Below are positions 20,401-28,505 of a DNA stretch of 64,000 bases, one piece after another (the first letter of the stretch is position 1; every line of letters begins with the position of its first letter). Made by a program: the position numbers and the translations under genes. The notes below the pieces were generated by a model, which saw nothing but the letters and a program-made list of their open reading frames with translations, was not told the origin of the DNA and searched no databases. Source of the stretch: Erwinia tasmaniensis Et1/99 (GTDB lineage Bacteria > Pseudomonadota > Gammaproteobacteria > Enterobacterales > Enterobacteriaceae); contig NC_010694.1 of assembly GCF_000026185.1 (NCBI RefSeq), positions 3,038,001 to 3,102,000 of the forward strand, given 5' to 3'.

Positions 20401-20939
20401 ACCGCCAGCGGCAATGGATAGCAGTAACGACGCCAGAAATCAGCGGTAGCCCGGCGGCGCAGCGGGGTTTCGTCCTCCAGCAGCTCCTGCTCAAACAGCA
20501 TACCGGATTCAAAGGCGTTGAGATTCAGCATACGCTGGCAGAAGCCGTGAATGGTAAAGATGCCCGCTTCATCCATTTGGCGCTCGGCAGCCAGCAGATC
20601 GGCTGCCGCCTGGGGTAAATCGGTAATATCGGCCATCAGTGCGGCCAGCATCGGATCCTGGCTTTCACCCCGTATGCAGGCAATACGCAGTTGGTGAATA
20701 TTGGCACGAATACGCCCGCGCAGCTCGGCGGTAGCGGCTTCGGTAAAGGTCACTACCAGAATTTCCTCTACCGACAGCGGGCGGCTGAAGGCCGCTCCCC
20801 CCCCCAAACCAAGCAGCAGGCGCAGATAGAGCAGCCCGATGGTAAACGTTTTTCCCGTTCCGGCAGACGCCTCAATCAGGCGCTCGCCGTGCAGGGGCAG
20901 GGTTAATGGCTCAAGCCTTTCAGCAGCCCACTCACTCAT
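17403..20939 (-). CDS. recB: RecBCD enzyme subunit RecB
   Basis: RecB combines a 3'-5' SF1A helicase (Walker A EASAGTGKTFTI near residue 25, IDEFQDTDPQQYRIF, TNWRSSPAMV, IHKSKGLQYPLV) with a C-terminal nuclease domain (GMLKGFIDLVF, LLDYKSNWLGEDSSAYT) that also loads RecA at Chi. Length 1178 residues matches E. coli RecB. The gene overlaps ptrA upstream and recD downstream by 4 nt each. A run of nine C (20797-20805, G on the coding strand) encodes glycines near the N-terminus; the frame is intact. Confidence 0.97.
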   Translation of the reverse strand: MSEWAAERLEPLTLPLHGERLIEASAGTGKTFTIGLLYLRLLLGLGGGAAFSRPLSVEEILVVTFTEAATAELRGRIRANIHQLRIACIRGESQDPMLAALMADITDLPQAAADLLAAERQMDEAGIFTIHGFCQRMLNLNAFESGMLFEQELLEDETPLRRRATADFWRRYCYPLPLAVARVVRQLWAGPEQLLKTLSPWLGGEAPMLKSAPDGDETIEQRHEKIIARIDELKRAWLAADNLQQLIEASGIDRRSYNSKHLPNWLEKITLWAQSETLDYEVVKELERFGQRVLLEKTKKGEPPRHPLFDRIDDFLAEPLSLRDLVIARALQQVRFVTQQEKRLHAQLGFDDLLGRFDAALQQPGGEMLASAIRQRYPVALIDEFQDTDPQQYRIFRTLYRRQPGSALLLIGDPKQAIYAFRGADIFTYMKARSEVSAHYTLETNWRSSPAMVDGVNQLFLKQKNPFLFSEIPFVHIKPAAPNDSLKFNVQGEVQPALTFWLQPGDGVGVSDYQQFMARQCAAEICRWLSAGQRGEALIGKAGKQRPVQASDITVLVRSRSEAAVMREAFNALTIPSVYLSNRDSVFTTPEAREMLWLLQAVLAPEQERILRSALATSLFGVDALALDALTQDERAWDALVDEFVDYRQRWLKRGVLPMLRELMMKRAIAENLLASDSGERRLTDLLHLGELLQEASATLDSEHALVRWLAQQVEQPDGQVANQQLRLESDRHLVQIVTIHKSKGLQYPLVWLPFVANFREADNAVYHDRQTFTALLDLQQSEESIELAEQERLAEDLRLLYVALTRSVFHCSVGIAPLIKGTRKKEGNSDLHRSALGYLVQQGEPADASGLLAALQALNSDATALVTAAEADAAPWQGPQAERQILSSRALPRSPRDSWRVTSYSGLQQHGSAGALELLPRLDVDAAGEASGEQVPLLTPHTFPRGAGPGTFLHGLFETLEFSAPLDEEWLSQQLSGQGLGEEWTPVMRDWIDRILQTPLNETGVSLHQLPAQARRVELQFYLPISRLLTAEALDRVVRQDPLSMACPPLDFYQVQGMLKGFIDLVFCWQGKYYLLDYKSNWLGEDSSAYTQQAMAQAMQAHRYDLQYQLYTLALHRYLRHRLVDYDYQHHFGGVIYLFLRGMDGTTGGNGIYFTRPQPEFISALDHLFAHQPESDA

Positions 20940-23821
20940 GGTTTATCCTGCCTCACCGGCAGAGACTGTTGCAGCGTTGAGATATCTTTCCAGGTCGTCC
21001 AGCCCTTCTCCTGGGCAAAATCGGCCTTGCCGTGATGGCTGCCGGAGATCTGCGACAGTAACGCCAGCCCGCTCGGTGCCATCACCGCCTGGTGGAAGAA
21101 GTCAGCCAGGGCTTGAGGCGTTAACTTCTGGATCTGCGCAATCACTTTTTCGCGGGTATCAAAGCGGTAGTTCTCGCGATCGAAGTCCTTGCCGTAGCGC
21201 CCTGCTTCTTCATCCAGCGTTTGCGGACGCTGCTTAAGCTCATTAATCATGGCCGCCTGATACTGTGAGAAATCCTCTTTGCTCATGGTACGCAGACGCT
21301 TTTCGGCCGTAGGGTAGAACGCCTTGAAACGACTCAGCAGAAAGGCCGGCTGCCGTACATTACTTTGCAGCAGGAAGCCAACGCCCCACTGGCGTCCAAC
21401 CGGCATCTGGAAGGCGAATACCGCATAGCCGAGCTGCTCCTCGGTACGCAGCTGATTATAGAACCACGGCTGAATAATCTGGCTGAGCAGCGAGCTGCTG
21501 GCCATGCTCTGATGCTCGGAAAATCCGAGCGGAACATATAAAGCGGCCAGCGCCGAATCGGTGCTGCTGCCCGGTTTCTGCAGGTTTGCCAGCACCTGTT
21601 TATCCAGCGAGACCTGCTCGCGGTGCCACCATTCATGGCCAGTGCAGTCCAGCTGTCCTTTGACATCCGCCGCCAGGGTACGCACCGCGTCAGGGGTTAT
21701 ATTACCCACCACCATCAGTTCCGGCGTTGACTTCTCCAGCAGCATTTTGCGGTAGTCGAGCAGCTGTTGCAGCGTGATGCCCGAGACCAGCTTACGCCGC
21801 TCGCTACGCTCGGTGTAAGGCAAGTTAGACAGCAGCTGTGCAGGCTGGATAGCCAGCTCAAACGCCTTGCCTTTCTCTGCCGCATCCAGCTGTTCCAGAT
21901 ACCAGGACTTTGCCTGCGCCAGCTGCTGTTCACTCGGCGTAAAGCTGGCGTAGCCCGCCACTAGCTGGTTCATCAGCTTCGGCAGGCGCTGGGTGAAACC
22001 GCTTGCGCTGAAGGTCACTCCATCATTTTCGCTGGTAGTGAAGCTGATGCCCCCGACGGACGCCTGCGAACTGAGTTCGTCCAGCGCCACTCCGGCCAGA
22101 TAATCGTTAACGGCAAACATGACCTGATCCTTTGCCGTGCTCATGGCGGCCTTATTACGCAGTGCCAGCGTAATATTGGCCTTGGGCTCATCGGCGTAAT
22201 ACTGACTGGGCATATAGAAAACGCGCAGCCCGTTTTGATTCATCAGCTCTTCGGGGTGCGAATAGGCTTTATCTGCCTTGATCAGGCTGAAATCGTCCGG
22301 TATCCAGGGATTGAGCTGCGGCAGAGAAAACGTGAGTTTGTCACTGGCTATCCGCCACTCCTTAAAGCGCTGCGCGCTGATACGATCGACCTGGTAAGGT
22401 GCATCAACAAAATAAGCCGTCTTGTTATGTGGCTCCTGCGGGCTGATAAACCAAATGCGCGCATTTTGCGGCGTCAAATCATCCAGCCGTGCTTTGATCG
22501 CCTGCGGATCGTAGCGGTCCGCGATATAGGGAGCCACCAGCGTATCGGCTACCGGTACGCGCAGCATGGTATCGGCCAGCCATTCGATGTAATCCATATC
22601 GCGGGTGATGGAGGGGTAACGGAAATCAAGATCCAGCACATGCGATACTTCATCAAAGTAGCGTTTATCGATGCCCTGAGCGCGCAGCGTATTGATATAG
22701 CTGAACACCGCGGCAATCACTTCATCGCGCTTTGCCTGACCTTTGTCGGTCAGGGACACCGAGATGGTGAATATGCCCCCGTTGCGATCGATCATCGGGT
22801 CTGCCCCGGCATTGATCGAGTCTGCCAGACCCTGATTTTGTAACCAGTCAGAGAGGGTATTTTTGCTGCGGTTACCGATCAGATAACCAATAAGCGTGTC
22901 GGTTTTGCTACGGAACCGGTCACTGTTGTTATCAATGCGAAACTCTATTTTCAGCTGTTTACGCGGCTGGGCCGGCACGTAGTGAATAATGATGCCTTTC
23001 TGCCGTTCAGTCACTACCGGAGTGGTGATATCCGGCACGGCTGCGTGATGGTTTTCGACACGACCAAAAGTGTCCGCCGCAATATTCTCCAGTTCGCTTA
23101 GCGGCTGGTTACCGTAGATCACGGCCTTCATCAGATTTGCCGAATAATAGCGATGATAGAACGCCTTCAGCGCATCATGCAGTTTGCTGTGGGGCTTATC
23201 GCGCAGGGTTTCCAGATTCCCACCGGAAAACCGGGAGCTGGGATGAAGCGGGTTAAGCGTTTCCGCATCGACCTGCGCCATACGCAAACCGTCCCGCGAA
23301 CGCGCCATCGTCAGTTCAGCGTTTACCGCGTGGCGTTCACGATCGGCATTGACCGGATCGAGCAGCGGCTCGGCAATCGCATCGGCAAGCCTGTCTGCCG
23401 CCGGCCGTAACGCGTTGTTTTCGACCTCCAGATAGAAAGCGGTGCGGTAAGACGCGGTACTGGCGTTATGACTACCGCCATTTTTTTTCAGGAACTCTGC
23501 CAGATTGTCCGGCTGCGGGTAGCGTTTTGATCCCATCAGCACCATATGTTCCAGATAGTGTGCAAGGCCGAGCTGATCGTGAGGGTTTTCCAGCGATCCG
23601 ACCGGGAGCGTCAGCGCCGCCAGCGATTTTGTCGCCTTCGCATCGGATACCAGCAGCACCGTCATGCCGTTATCCAGCTTAATCGCCTGATACTGGCGCG
23701 GGTCTTTCTCACTTTTGCGAATGGTTTCAGTCAGGGGCTGCCAGCCTGCCTGAGCATGGGTCAGCGGACTGAACAACGTGACGGTAACAAAACAAGCTAA
23801 CCAGACTGCACAACGACGCAT
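20936..23821 (-). CDS. ptrA: Pitrilysin (protease III)
   Basis: PtrA is a periplasmic zinc metalloprotease of family M16 that degrades small polypeptides. A signal peptide (WLACFVTVTLFSPLTHAQA) precedes the inverted zinc motif HYLEH in LGLAHYLEHMVLMGS. The inactive C-terminal M16 half follows. I start at the ATG at 23821, which has AGGAG 6 nt upstream, rather than the GTG at 23827 that abuts it. It overlaps recB by 4 nt. In E. coli recC lies directly upstream; here a 6.5-kb insertion separates them. Confidence 0.95.
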   Translation of the reverse strand: MRRCAVWLACFVTVTLFSPLTHAQAGWQPLTETIRKSEKDPRQYQAIKLDNGMTVLLVSDAKATKSLAALTLPVGSLENPHDQLGLAHYLEHMVLMGSKRYPQPDNLAEFLKKNGGSHNASTASYRTAFYLEVENNALRPAADRLADAIAEPLLDPVNADRERHAVNAELTMARSRDGLRMAQVDAETLNPLHPSSRFSGGNLETLRDKPHSKLHDALKAFYHRYYSANLMKAVIYGNQPLSELENIAADTFGRVENHHAAVPDITTPVVTERQKGIIIHYVPAQPRKQLKIEFRIDNNSDRFRSKTDTLIGYLIGNRSKNTLSDWLQNQGLADSINAGADPMIDRNGGIFTISVSLTDKGQAKRDEVIAAVFSYINTLRAQGIDKRYFDEVSHVLDLDFRYPSITRDMDYIEWLADTMLRVPVADTLVAPYIADRYDPQAIKARLDDLTPQNARIWFISPQEPHNKTAYFVDAPYQVDRISAQRFKEWRIASDKLTFSLPQLNPWIPDDFSLIKADKAYSHPEELMNQNGLRVFYMPSQYYADEPKANITLALRNKAAMSTAKDQVMFAVNDYLAGVALDELSSQASVGGISFTTSENDGVTFSASGFTQRLPKLMNQLVAGYASFTPSEQQLAQAKSWYLEQLDAAEKGKAFELAIQPAQLLSNLPYTERSERRKLVSGITLQQLLDYRKMLLEKSTPELMVVGNITPDAVRTLAADVKGQLDCTGHEWWHREQVSLDKQVLANLQKPGSSTDSALAALYVPLGFSEHQSMASSSLLSQIIQPWFYNQLRTEEQLGYAVFAFQMPVGRQWGVGFLLQSNVRQPAFLLSRFKAFYPTAEKRLRTMSKEDFSQYQAAMINELKQRPQTLDEEAGRYGKDFDRENYRFDTREKVIAQIQKLTPQALADFFHQAVMAPSGLALLSQISGSHHGKADFAQEKGWTTWKDISTLQQSLPVRQDKP

Positions 23822-23827
23822 TGACAC

Positions 23828-24464
23828 TCCTCAATCTAACGGTTTACCACCTGACTTCCTGCCAGATGAATATCGGCTTACACATATCGGCATAGCCTAA
23901 TGGTGCATGCTAACGTAATCAATTATCAGGTAAAAACACTACAGTAAGTCACGTGCAATGTCCGCAAATTTGATACTCTTCGCCAGGCAAAGAGGGATAA
24001 TTCAGGCTGTAATCTTCAACCAAATCAACATTTTAAATTAGCCGATACGATCTGGCTCAAAGATTGAGCACTAGCTTTTAGCCGTCTTTTCAGCGTATGA
24101 GGTGTGTAGGGATACCAGAAAGTGTGCGGATTGCCTGAGGAAGTCAGTGACGGAAGGCGCTTTTATCTAAACCCGATTTAATCAACAAGGCCGGCTGGCC
24201 TTCGAATCCCTTACCCTGGCGCGTAACCCTGCCAACTGAGTAACACATCCCCGTCAATACGGTTCTTGCTGTACGCTTACGAAGAAAGCCTCGTAGCCGA
24301 GTTAATTTCCATTAACTCCTACGAGGCCATAATCAGGAAGTTAACCGTGATATATATGATCTAAAATATTATTTTATTCGCGTGCAGTAGAATCATATGA
24401 AATATATTTAATGCTAAGTAGATACATTACTAAATAATCAAATTAAGTAGTATGACGTTTTAAA
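23828..24464. other. Gene-free junction region between ptrA and the accessory operon
   Basis: This 637-bp stretch has no convincing gene. It holds the ptrA promoter region at its left and becomes AT-rich to the right. There is a short palindrome AAGGCC-GGCT-GGCCTT at 24187-24202 and a long interrupted hairpin at 24288-24327. It is the left border of the insertion between ptrA and recC. I found no direct-repeat attachment site or transposase remnant here. Confidence 0.6.
24288..24327 (-). terminator. Long hairpin beyond the accessory operon
   Basis: GCCTCGTAG...CTACGAGGC encloses a second repeat AGTTAA...TTAACT, giving a 9-bp plus 6-bp interrupted stem with a 6-nt loop. It lies 140 bp downstream of the last gene of the minus-strand operon and has no long T-run. 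It could be a transcript-end hairpin or the trace of a mobile element end. Confidence 0.4.
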
Positions 24465-25718
24465 TCAAGCGTTACTTAACGTTATTGCCGTATGCAGTAA
24501 TACGTTAGCGCCGGACTCTGCCCATTCTTGAGTTATATCCTCTGACTCGTGATGGGAAATCCCGTCAACACAAGGGCAAAATATCATTGATGTCGGCGCT
24601 ACTCCTGAAATCCATGTAGCATCATGTCCTGCACCAGATGTTATTTCCATAAAGTCATAACCTAGCTGAATGGCTGAGTTTTTAACAACCTCCGTGATTT
24701 GTTTGTCGAATTCAATGGGTTCATAGTGACCGATTCTTTCGATAGAACATAATACATTATGTTCTTGTGCTATTTTTTGTACTTCTGTTTCGACCAGTTC
24801 ACAAAGTGTAATAAATTTATCCTTATCGACAGCACGCAAATCGATGGTGAATATGGCTGTTTCAGGTAAAGCATTTCTGGAATTAGGAAGCATATTAATT
24901 TGCCCCACTGAACCTGCTACATTTGGCTGGAGCTTCATAGCTATGTCGTCAACGATATTAATTATACGAGCCATTGCCAGGCAAGCATTTTTACGCATGT
25001 TCATCGGCGTTGATCCCGTATGAGCCGATCGGCCAGTCAAAGTAACCTCCAGCCAGGACTGGCCCTGACAGTGTGTCACAACACCGACACTTTTATGTTT
25101 TGATTCCAGAATTGGGCCTTGCTCAATATGATATTCAACATATGAATGAATTTTTCGTGCCCCTACTGGCTCCGTACCTAACCAGCCGGTACGCTTAAGT
25201 TCATGATGTAGTGTTATACCTTCTCTGTCTTTTAGTCCATAGGCATATTCTAGTGAGTAAACACCTGAGAATACGGCAGAAGCCAACATAGAGGGTACAA
25301 AGCGAGAACCTTCTTCATTCGTCCAGTTGGTTACAATGATGGAACGCTTAGTCTTGACCTGGTATTCGTTAAGCGTTCTGACTACCTCGAGAGCGGCTAC
25401 TACACCTAATACACCATCAAATTTACCGCCGGTAGGTTGTGTATCAAGGTGTGAACCTATATAAACGCCGGGGAGATCTGGCTCTGTTCCTTCCCGGGTA
25501 GCAAAAATAGTCCCCATTTGATCGACACTTATTGCTAAACCTGCCTCTTTGCACCATCTGCAAAATAGCTCTCGCCCCTGATTATCTTCATCTGTTAGCG
25601 CCTGGCGATTTGAGCCACCAGATTTTCCTGGGCCAATTTTTGCCATTTCCATAATGGAATCCCAGAAACGATTTTTCCTGATAGCCATAATGGAATTGTG
25701 ATTTAATTCTAATTTCAT
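24465..25718 (-). CDS. M20-family N-carbamoyl-L-amino-acid amidohydrolase (HyuC/AmaB-like)
   Basis: A 417-residue Zn/Mn amidohydrolase. The metal-site motifs are GSHLDT (His 90, Asp 92), KFDGVLGV (Asp 101), TNEEGSRF (Glu 135/136), EYHIEQGP and GISHHESE; SGAGHDA is also conserved. Relatives hydrolyse carbamoyl groups from N-carbamoyl amino acids, beta-ureidopropionate or allantoate. AAGGTGGTGAG precedes the start. It is the last gene of an operon with DcsD-, DcsA- and DcsB-like enzymes, so I infer that it removes the carbamoyl group of O-ureido-L-serine to leave O-amino-L-serine. The family is certain; the substrate is inference. Confidence 0.85.
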   Translation of the reverse strand: MKLELNHNSIMAIRKNRFWDSIMEMAKIGPGKSGGSNRQALTDEDNQGRELFCRWCKEAGLAISVDQMGTIFATREGTEPDLPGVYIGSHLDTQPTGGKFDGVLGVVAALEVVRTLNEYQVKTKRSIIVTNWTNEEGSRFVPSMLASAVFSGVYSLEYAYGLKDREGITLHHELKRTGWLGTEPVGARKIHSYVEYHIEQGPILESKHKSVGVVTHCQGQSWLEVTLTGRSAHTGSTPMNMRKNACLAMARIINIVDDIAMKLQPNVAGSVGQINMLPNSRNALPETAIFTIDLRAVDKDKFITLCELVETEVQKIAQEHNVLCSIERIGHYEPIEFDKQITEVVKNSAIQLGYDFMEITSGAGHDATWISGVAPTSMIFCPCVDGISHHESEDITQEWAESGANVLLHTAITLSNA

Positions 25719-25773
25719 TGAGTCTCACCACCTTAATGAATATGGTTATAAGAAAAACACAAATTAGTATAAT

Positions 25774-26754
25774 TTATATTTCCTCAAGAACACTATCAAC
25801 CCATGTGGTAATACCAGAGTCTTTATCTTCTGTGCCAAGATCATTAAAAAGTTCTGTAGATAAATACCGTTCTCCAGTATCAGGGGCCATCGCTAAAATG
25901 ACTGTCCCGTCGGGAGAATTTCGCGCGACGTCTAATGCTGTTGCAATAGTGGCTCCTGCAGAAATGCCAACCAGTATGCCCTCTGATTTTGCCAGCTGTC
26001 GTGCAGTGTCGAGTGCTGAATACTCATCAATGGTAACCAGTGAGTCAATGATACTTTGATCCAGAAGACCAGGAACAAAGTCAGGAGTCCAGCCCTGAAT
26101 TGCATGTACTTTCCATTCATTTTTCGCCAGAATTTGTGCACCTTCTGGTTCTGCTACGACAATTTTTACATCCGGACGCGCCACTTTTAGCATCTGCCCT
26201 GTTCCTGTCAGCGTCCCGCTAGTTCCGAATCCAGAGACAAAATAATCCAGGCGTTTACCTGCAAAATCACTCAGGATCTCGGATGCTGTGGTCATACGGT
26301 GGTAACTGGGGTTTGCTGGATTATCAAACTGGCGAGGCCTGAACCAGCCATTCTCCCGGGCTAGCTGGTCAGCTATTTTGTTACCGCCGCTGCTACCAAG
26401 CTCGCCAGGAAATAAGATGACTTTTCCTCCATAAGCACGGATCAGTTTTCTACGCTCAATAGAATAGCCCTCTCCCATCACGGCAATAAACTGATATCCT
26501 CTTACTGCTGCTACCATAGCAAAAGCAATTCCGACGTTACCCGAAGTGCATTCAATTATAGTGTCGCCTTTTTTTAGCTCTCCGCGCCTTTCTGCATCCA
26601 GGACGACGGAAAGTGCAAGCCGGTCTTTGACTGAACCTCCGGGATTGAAGGACTCAACTTTTACATAAACTTCCACGTTACCAGGTGAAAGAGTATTGAG
26701 CCTAACGATGGGAGTCCTTCCCACAGTCTCTAAAATATTATTAAAAAGTGCCAT
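25774..26754 (-). CDS. Cysteine-synthase-like PLP enzyme, probable O-ureido-L-serine synthase (DcsD type)
   Basis: A fold-type II PLP enzyme of 326 residues. The PLP lysine is Lys 43 in NPGGSVKDRLAL, and ECTSGNVG and GFGTSGTLTGTG bind the substrate and phosphate. The ECTSGNVG, SIERRKLIRAYGGK and RQFDNPANPSYH segments are, from memory, closer to DcsD of the D-cycloserine cluster than to housekeeping CysK or CysM. DcsD joins hydroxyurea to O-acetyl-L-serine to give O-ureido-L-serine. A plain cysteine synthase remains possible, but the neighbours favour the DcsD role. GGGGATGGA lies ahead of the start. Confidence 0.85.
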   Translation of the reverse strand: MALFNNILETVGRTPIVRLNTLSPGNVEVYVKVESFNPGGSVKDRLALSVVLDAERRGELKKGDTIIECTSGNVGIAFAMVAAVRGYQFIAVMGEGYSIERRKLIRAYGGKVILFPGELGSSGGNKIADQLARENGWFRPRQFDNPANPSYHRMTTASEILSDFAGKRLDYFVSGFGTSGTLTGTGQMLKVARPDVKIVVAEPEGAQILAKNEWKVHAIQGWTPDFVPGLLDQSIIDSLVTIDEYSALDTARQLAKSEGILVGISAGATIATALDVARNSPDGTVILAMAPDTGERYLSTELFNDLGTEDKDSGITTWVDSVLEEI

Positions 26755-26777
26755 AATTCCATCCCCAATTATATATA

Positions 26778-27683
26778 TTAATTCAAATTAACAACTCTTT
26801 TCCGCCAGAAAAAATTGAAATTCTGACTTACGGCATAGCTGCTGAACATTATCAAAACAACGCCGATCATTTGGACGTGATTTAAAGCAACGTCGTAAAA
26901 ATAATAATCTACAAAAATAGCTACGGCAGGGTAAATAAATGTCATTACCGCAATAATAGGGGCTGAAAGTTTTTTATAGGCAGAATACATTATAATATAA
27001 GTTAAACATGAATGAACTGCGCCAAGAATAAACAAGCACCCCCATTGCTTTACTGTTATATCAGCAATGCCTGACAATTCGCTGAAAGGATACAGAACGA
27101 TGACACCTACACCTAATTGAACCAAGGTTATTATATAAGCAGATATACCTTTCAACCCTTTTACAATGACAGCCGATATGGCCCAGAAAACAGCAGCAGA
27201 TAAAGCAAGAGCTATTCCCTTTAAATATGATGATGATAATGTAAAATTAGCAAAATCAATATTTGCAACTAAACTTACACCGACAAAAGATACGACCATC
27301 CATAATATTTTATTCAGGGAAACTCGTTCTTTGTAGCTGGCAGCCCAGATGAGCATAAAGAAAAATGGTTGAGCATGATATACAACTGTCGACGTTGAAA
27401 TTGATGCAATCTTAAAGGATTCAAAAAGCATAACCCAGTTAAAAACAAGGAAGATCCCACTTATTACTATAATCAATAAGCTCTTTAACGTCAGGTGATG
27501 ATCTTTTAAATGCCCACTATATAAACAGTATGCAACAAGAAAAACCACCCCAAGCAAACATCGATAAAACACCACATTATAGGCGCTTTGTCCTGATTCA
27601 ATAACAAACAGTCCTACTGTCCCCATCATGACCATAGCGCAAAATAGCTGTAATATACCTATTTTTTCTTCTGACTTATTCAT
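26778..27683 (-). CDS. EamA/DMT-family inner membrane exporter
   Basis: A 301-residue protein with about ten hydrophobic helices in two repeated halves, the layout of EamA (drug/metabolite) transporters. Members such as EamA of E. coli export cysteine and O-acetylserine. It is the third gene of the minus-strand operon, 20 nt after the N-hydroxylase gene and 23 nt before the DcsD-like gene, with GAGGAAT ahead of its start. I infer export of, or self-protection from, the operon's product. It is markedly AT-rich. Confidence 0.85.
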   Translation of the reverse strand: MNKSEEKIGILQLFCAMVMMGTVGLFVIESGQSAYNVVFYRCLLGVVFLVAYCLYSGHLKDHHLTLKSLLIIVISGIFLVFNWVMLFESFKIASISTSTVVYHAQPFFFMLIWAASYKERVSLNKILWMVVSFVGVSLVANIDFANFTLSSSYLKGIALALSAAVFWAISAVIVKGLKGISAYIITLVQLGVGVIVLYPFSELSGIADITVKQWGCLFILGAVHSCLTYIIMYSAYKKLSAPIIAVMTFIYPAVAIFVDYYFYDVALNHVQMIGVVLIMFSSYAVSQNFNFFWRKRVVNLN

Positions 27684-27703
27684 TATTCATTCCTCAAACG
27701 TTT

Positions 27704-28486
27704 TCAGGTTGTCTTTCTATGTCTGAACGGGCATTGTTGTGGGCGTTCAGTCCCACTTTCCTCTAATTGATACTGCTTCCATTCCAGATTGGCATCGTCA
27801 CCATAAAAACCGAGCTCAGAAGGGAAAACGCCGCCGTTATACTCTCTGACCCGTTCCCGGATATGTTCCCGAAGCTGGCGTCCAGCCTTTGTATTCCCGT
27901 TAGCAACAGCATCAAAATTTTCTCTGGCATTAATGACAAATGTTAAGTGTGCCCCCAAATTCCTGTTACGGAGAATTCGATGATTCTGTGTGCTCATATT
28001 TATGAAAAATTGAATGCCATTAAAATAAAATGTCCATTCTGCATCCTCCGGGCTGACTGATATATTCTCTGGCCATGGTTTACTATCTCTGGCATGTGCC
28101 CAGTTAAGTGCTTCCCATCCAGTCTCGTGCTGATTTTTATTTATGTAATATTCTGGAGAGAAAAATACGACCAAAGGAGACAGTAGTCGTTTACTTAATG
28201 GTGTATCATTTATATAATCACTATAAGAAACTAAACCATGTAAAAAATCCAAATACTCAGAGTCTTTTCTTTTTTCGCAAAAGACAAACTTAATTGATTT
28301 TGCTTTCCATGCACTTTTGCTAAAAATACAAGGGAATTCAGAATCATGAAGTTTGATACTGAATTGTCTCCAGGCTTTTCTTTTCCATTCACTAAAATTA
28401 TGTAATGACTCAATGACTTCAGCATGAGAAAAAATCACCTGTCTATCTTTGTAGAACAAAAATTCTGACAACATTTTAGTCATCAT
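27704..28486 (-). CDS. YqcI/YcgG-family heme-dependent N-hydroxylase (DcsA/GntA-like)
   Basis: A 260-residue soluble protein of the YqcI/YcgG family: FPCIF at 51-55, GWEALNWAHARDSKPWP around 123-139, DAEWTFYFNGIQFFIN around 148-163 and LGAHLTFVINARENFD around 177-192. Members include DcsA, which hydroxylates a guanidine nitrogen of L-arginine in the D-cycloserine pathway, and GntA of guanitoxin synthesis. Located 19 nt downstream of the arginase-like gene, it would supply N-omega-hydroxyarginine. The C-terminal QCPFRHRKTT tail is polar. The family is well supported; the arginine substrate is inferred from the pairing. Confidence 0.83.
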   Translation of the reverse strand: MMTKMLSEFLFYKDRQVIFSHAEVIESLHNFSEWKRKAWRQFSIKLHDSEFPCIFSKSAWKAKSIKFVFCEKRKDSEYLDFLHGLVSYSDYINDTPLSKRLLSPLVVFFSPEYYINKNQHETGWEALNWAHARDSKPWPENISVSPEDAEWTFYFNGIQFFINMSTQNHRILRNRNLGAHLTFVINARENFDAVANGNTKAGRQLREHIRERVREYNGGVFPSELGFYGDDANLEWKQYQLEESGTERPQQCPFRHRKTT

Positions 28487-28505
28487 CGTTATCCAGATAA
28501 GTTTT

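Noticed and set aside
24187..24260. tRNA-like segment (TTCGAATCC and a D-arm-like CTCAGTTGG on the minus strand) as a possible attachment site
   Set aside because: The pieces do not fold into a cloverleaf with an acceptor stem, and no matching direct repeat was found at the other island edge.
25774..26754. Housekeeping cysteine synthase (cysK or cysM)
   Set aside because: The ECTSGNVG and SIERRKLIRAYGGK segments and the operon partners fit DcsD better; cysK normally lies beside ptsHI-crr and cysM beside the sulfate transporter genes.
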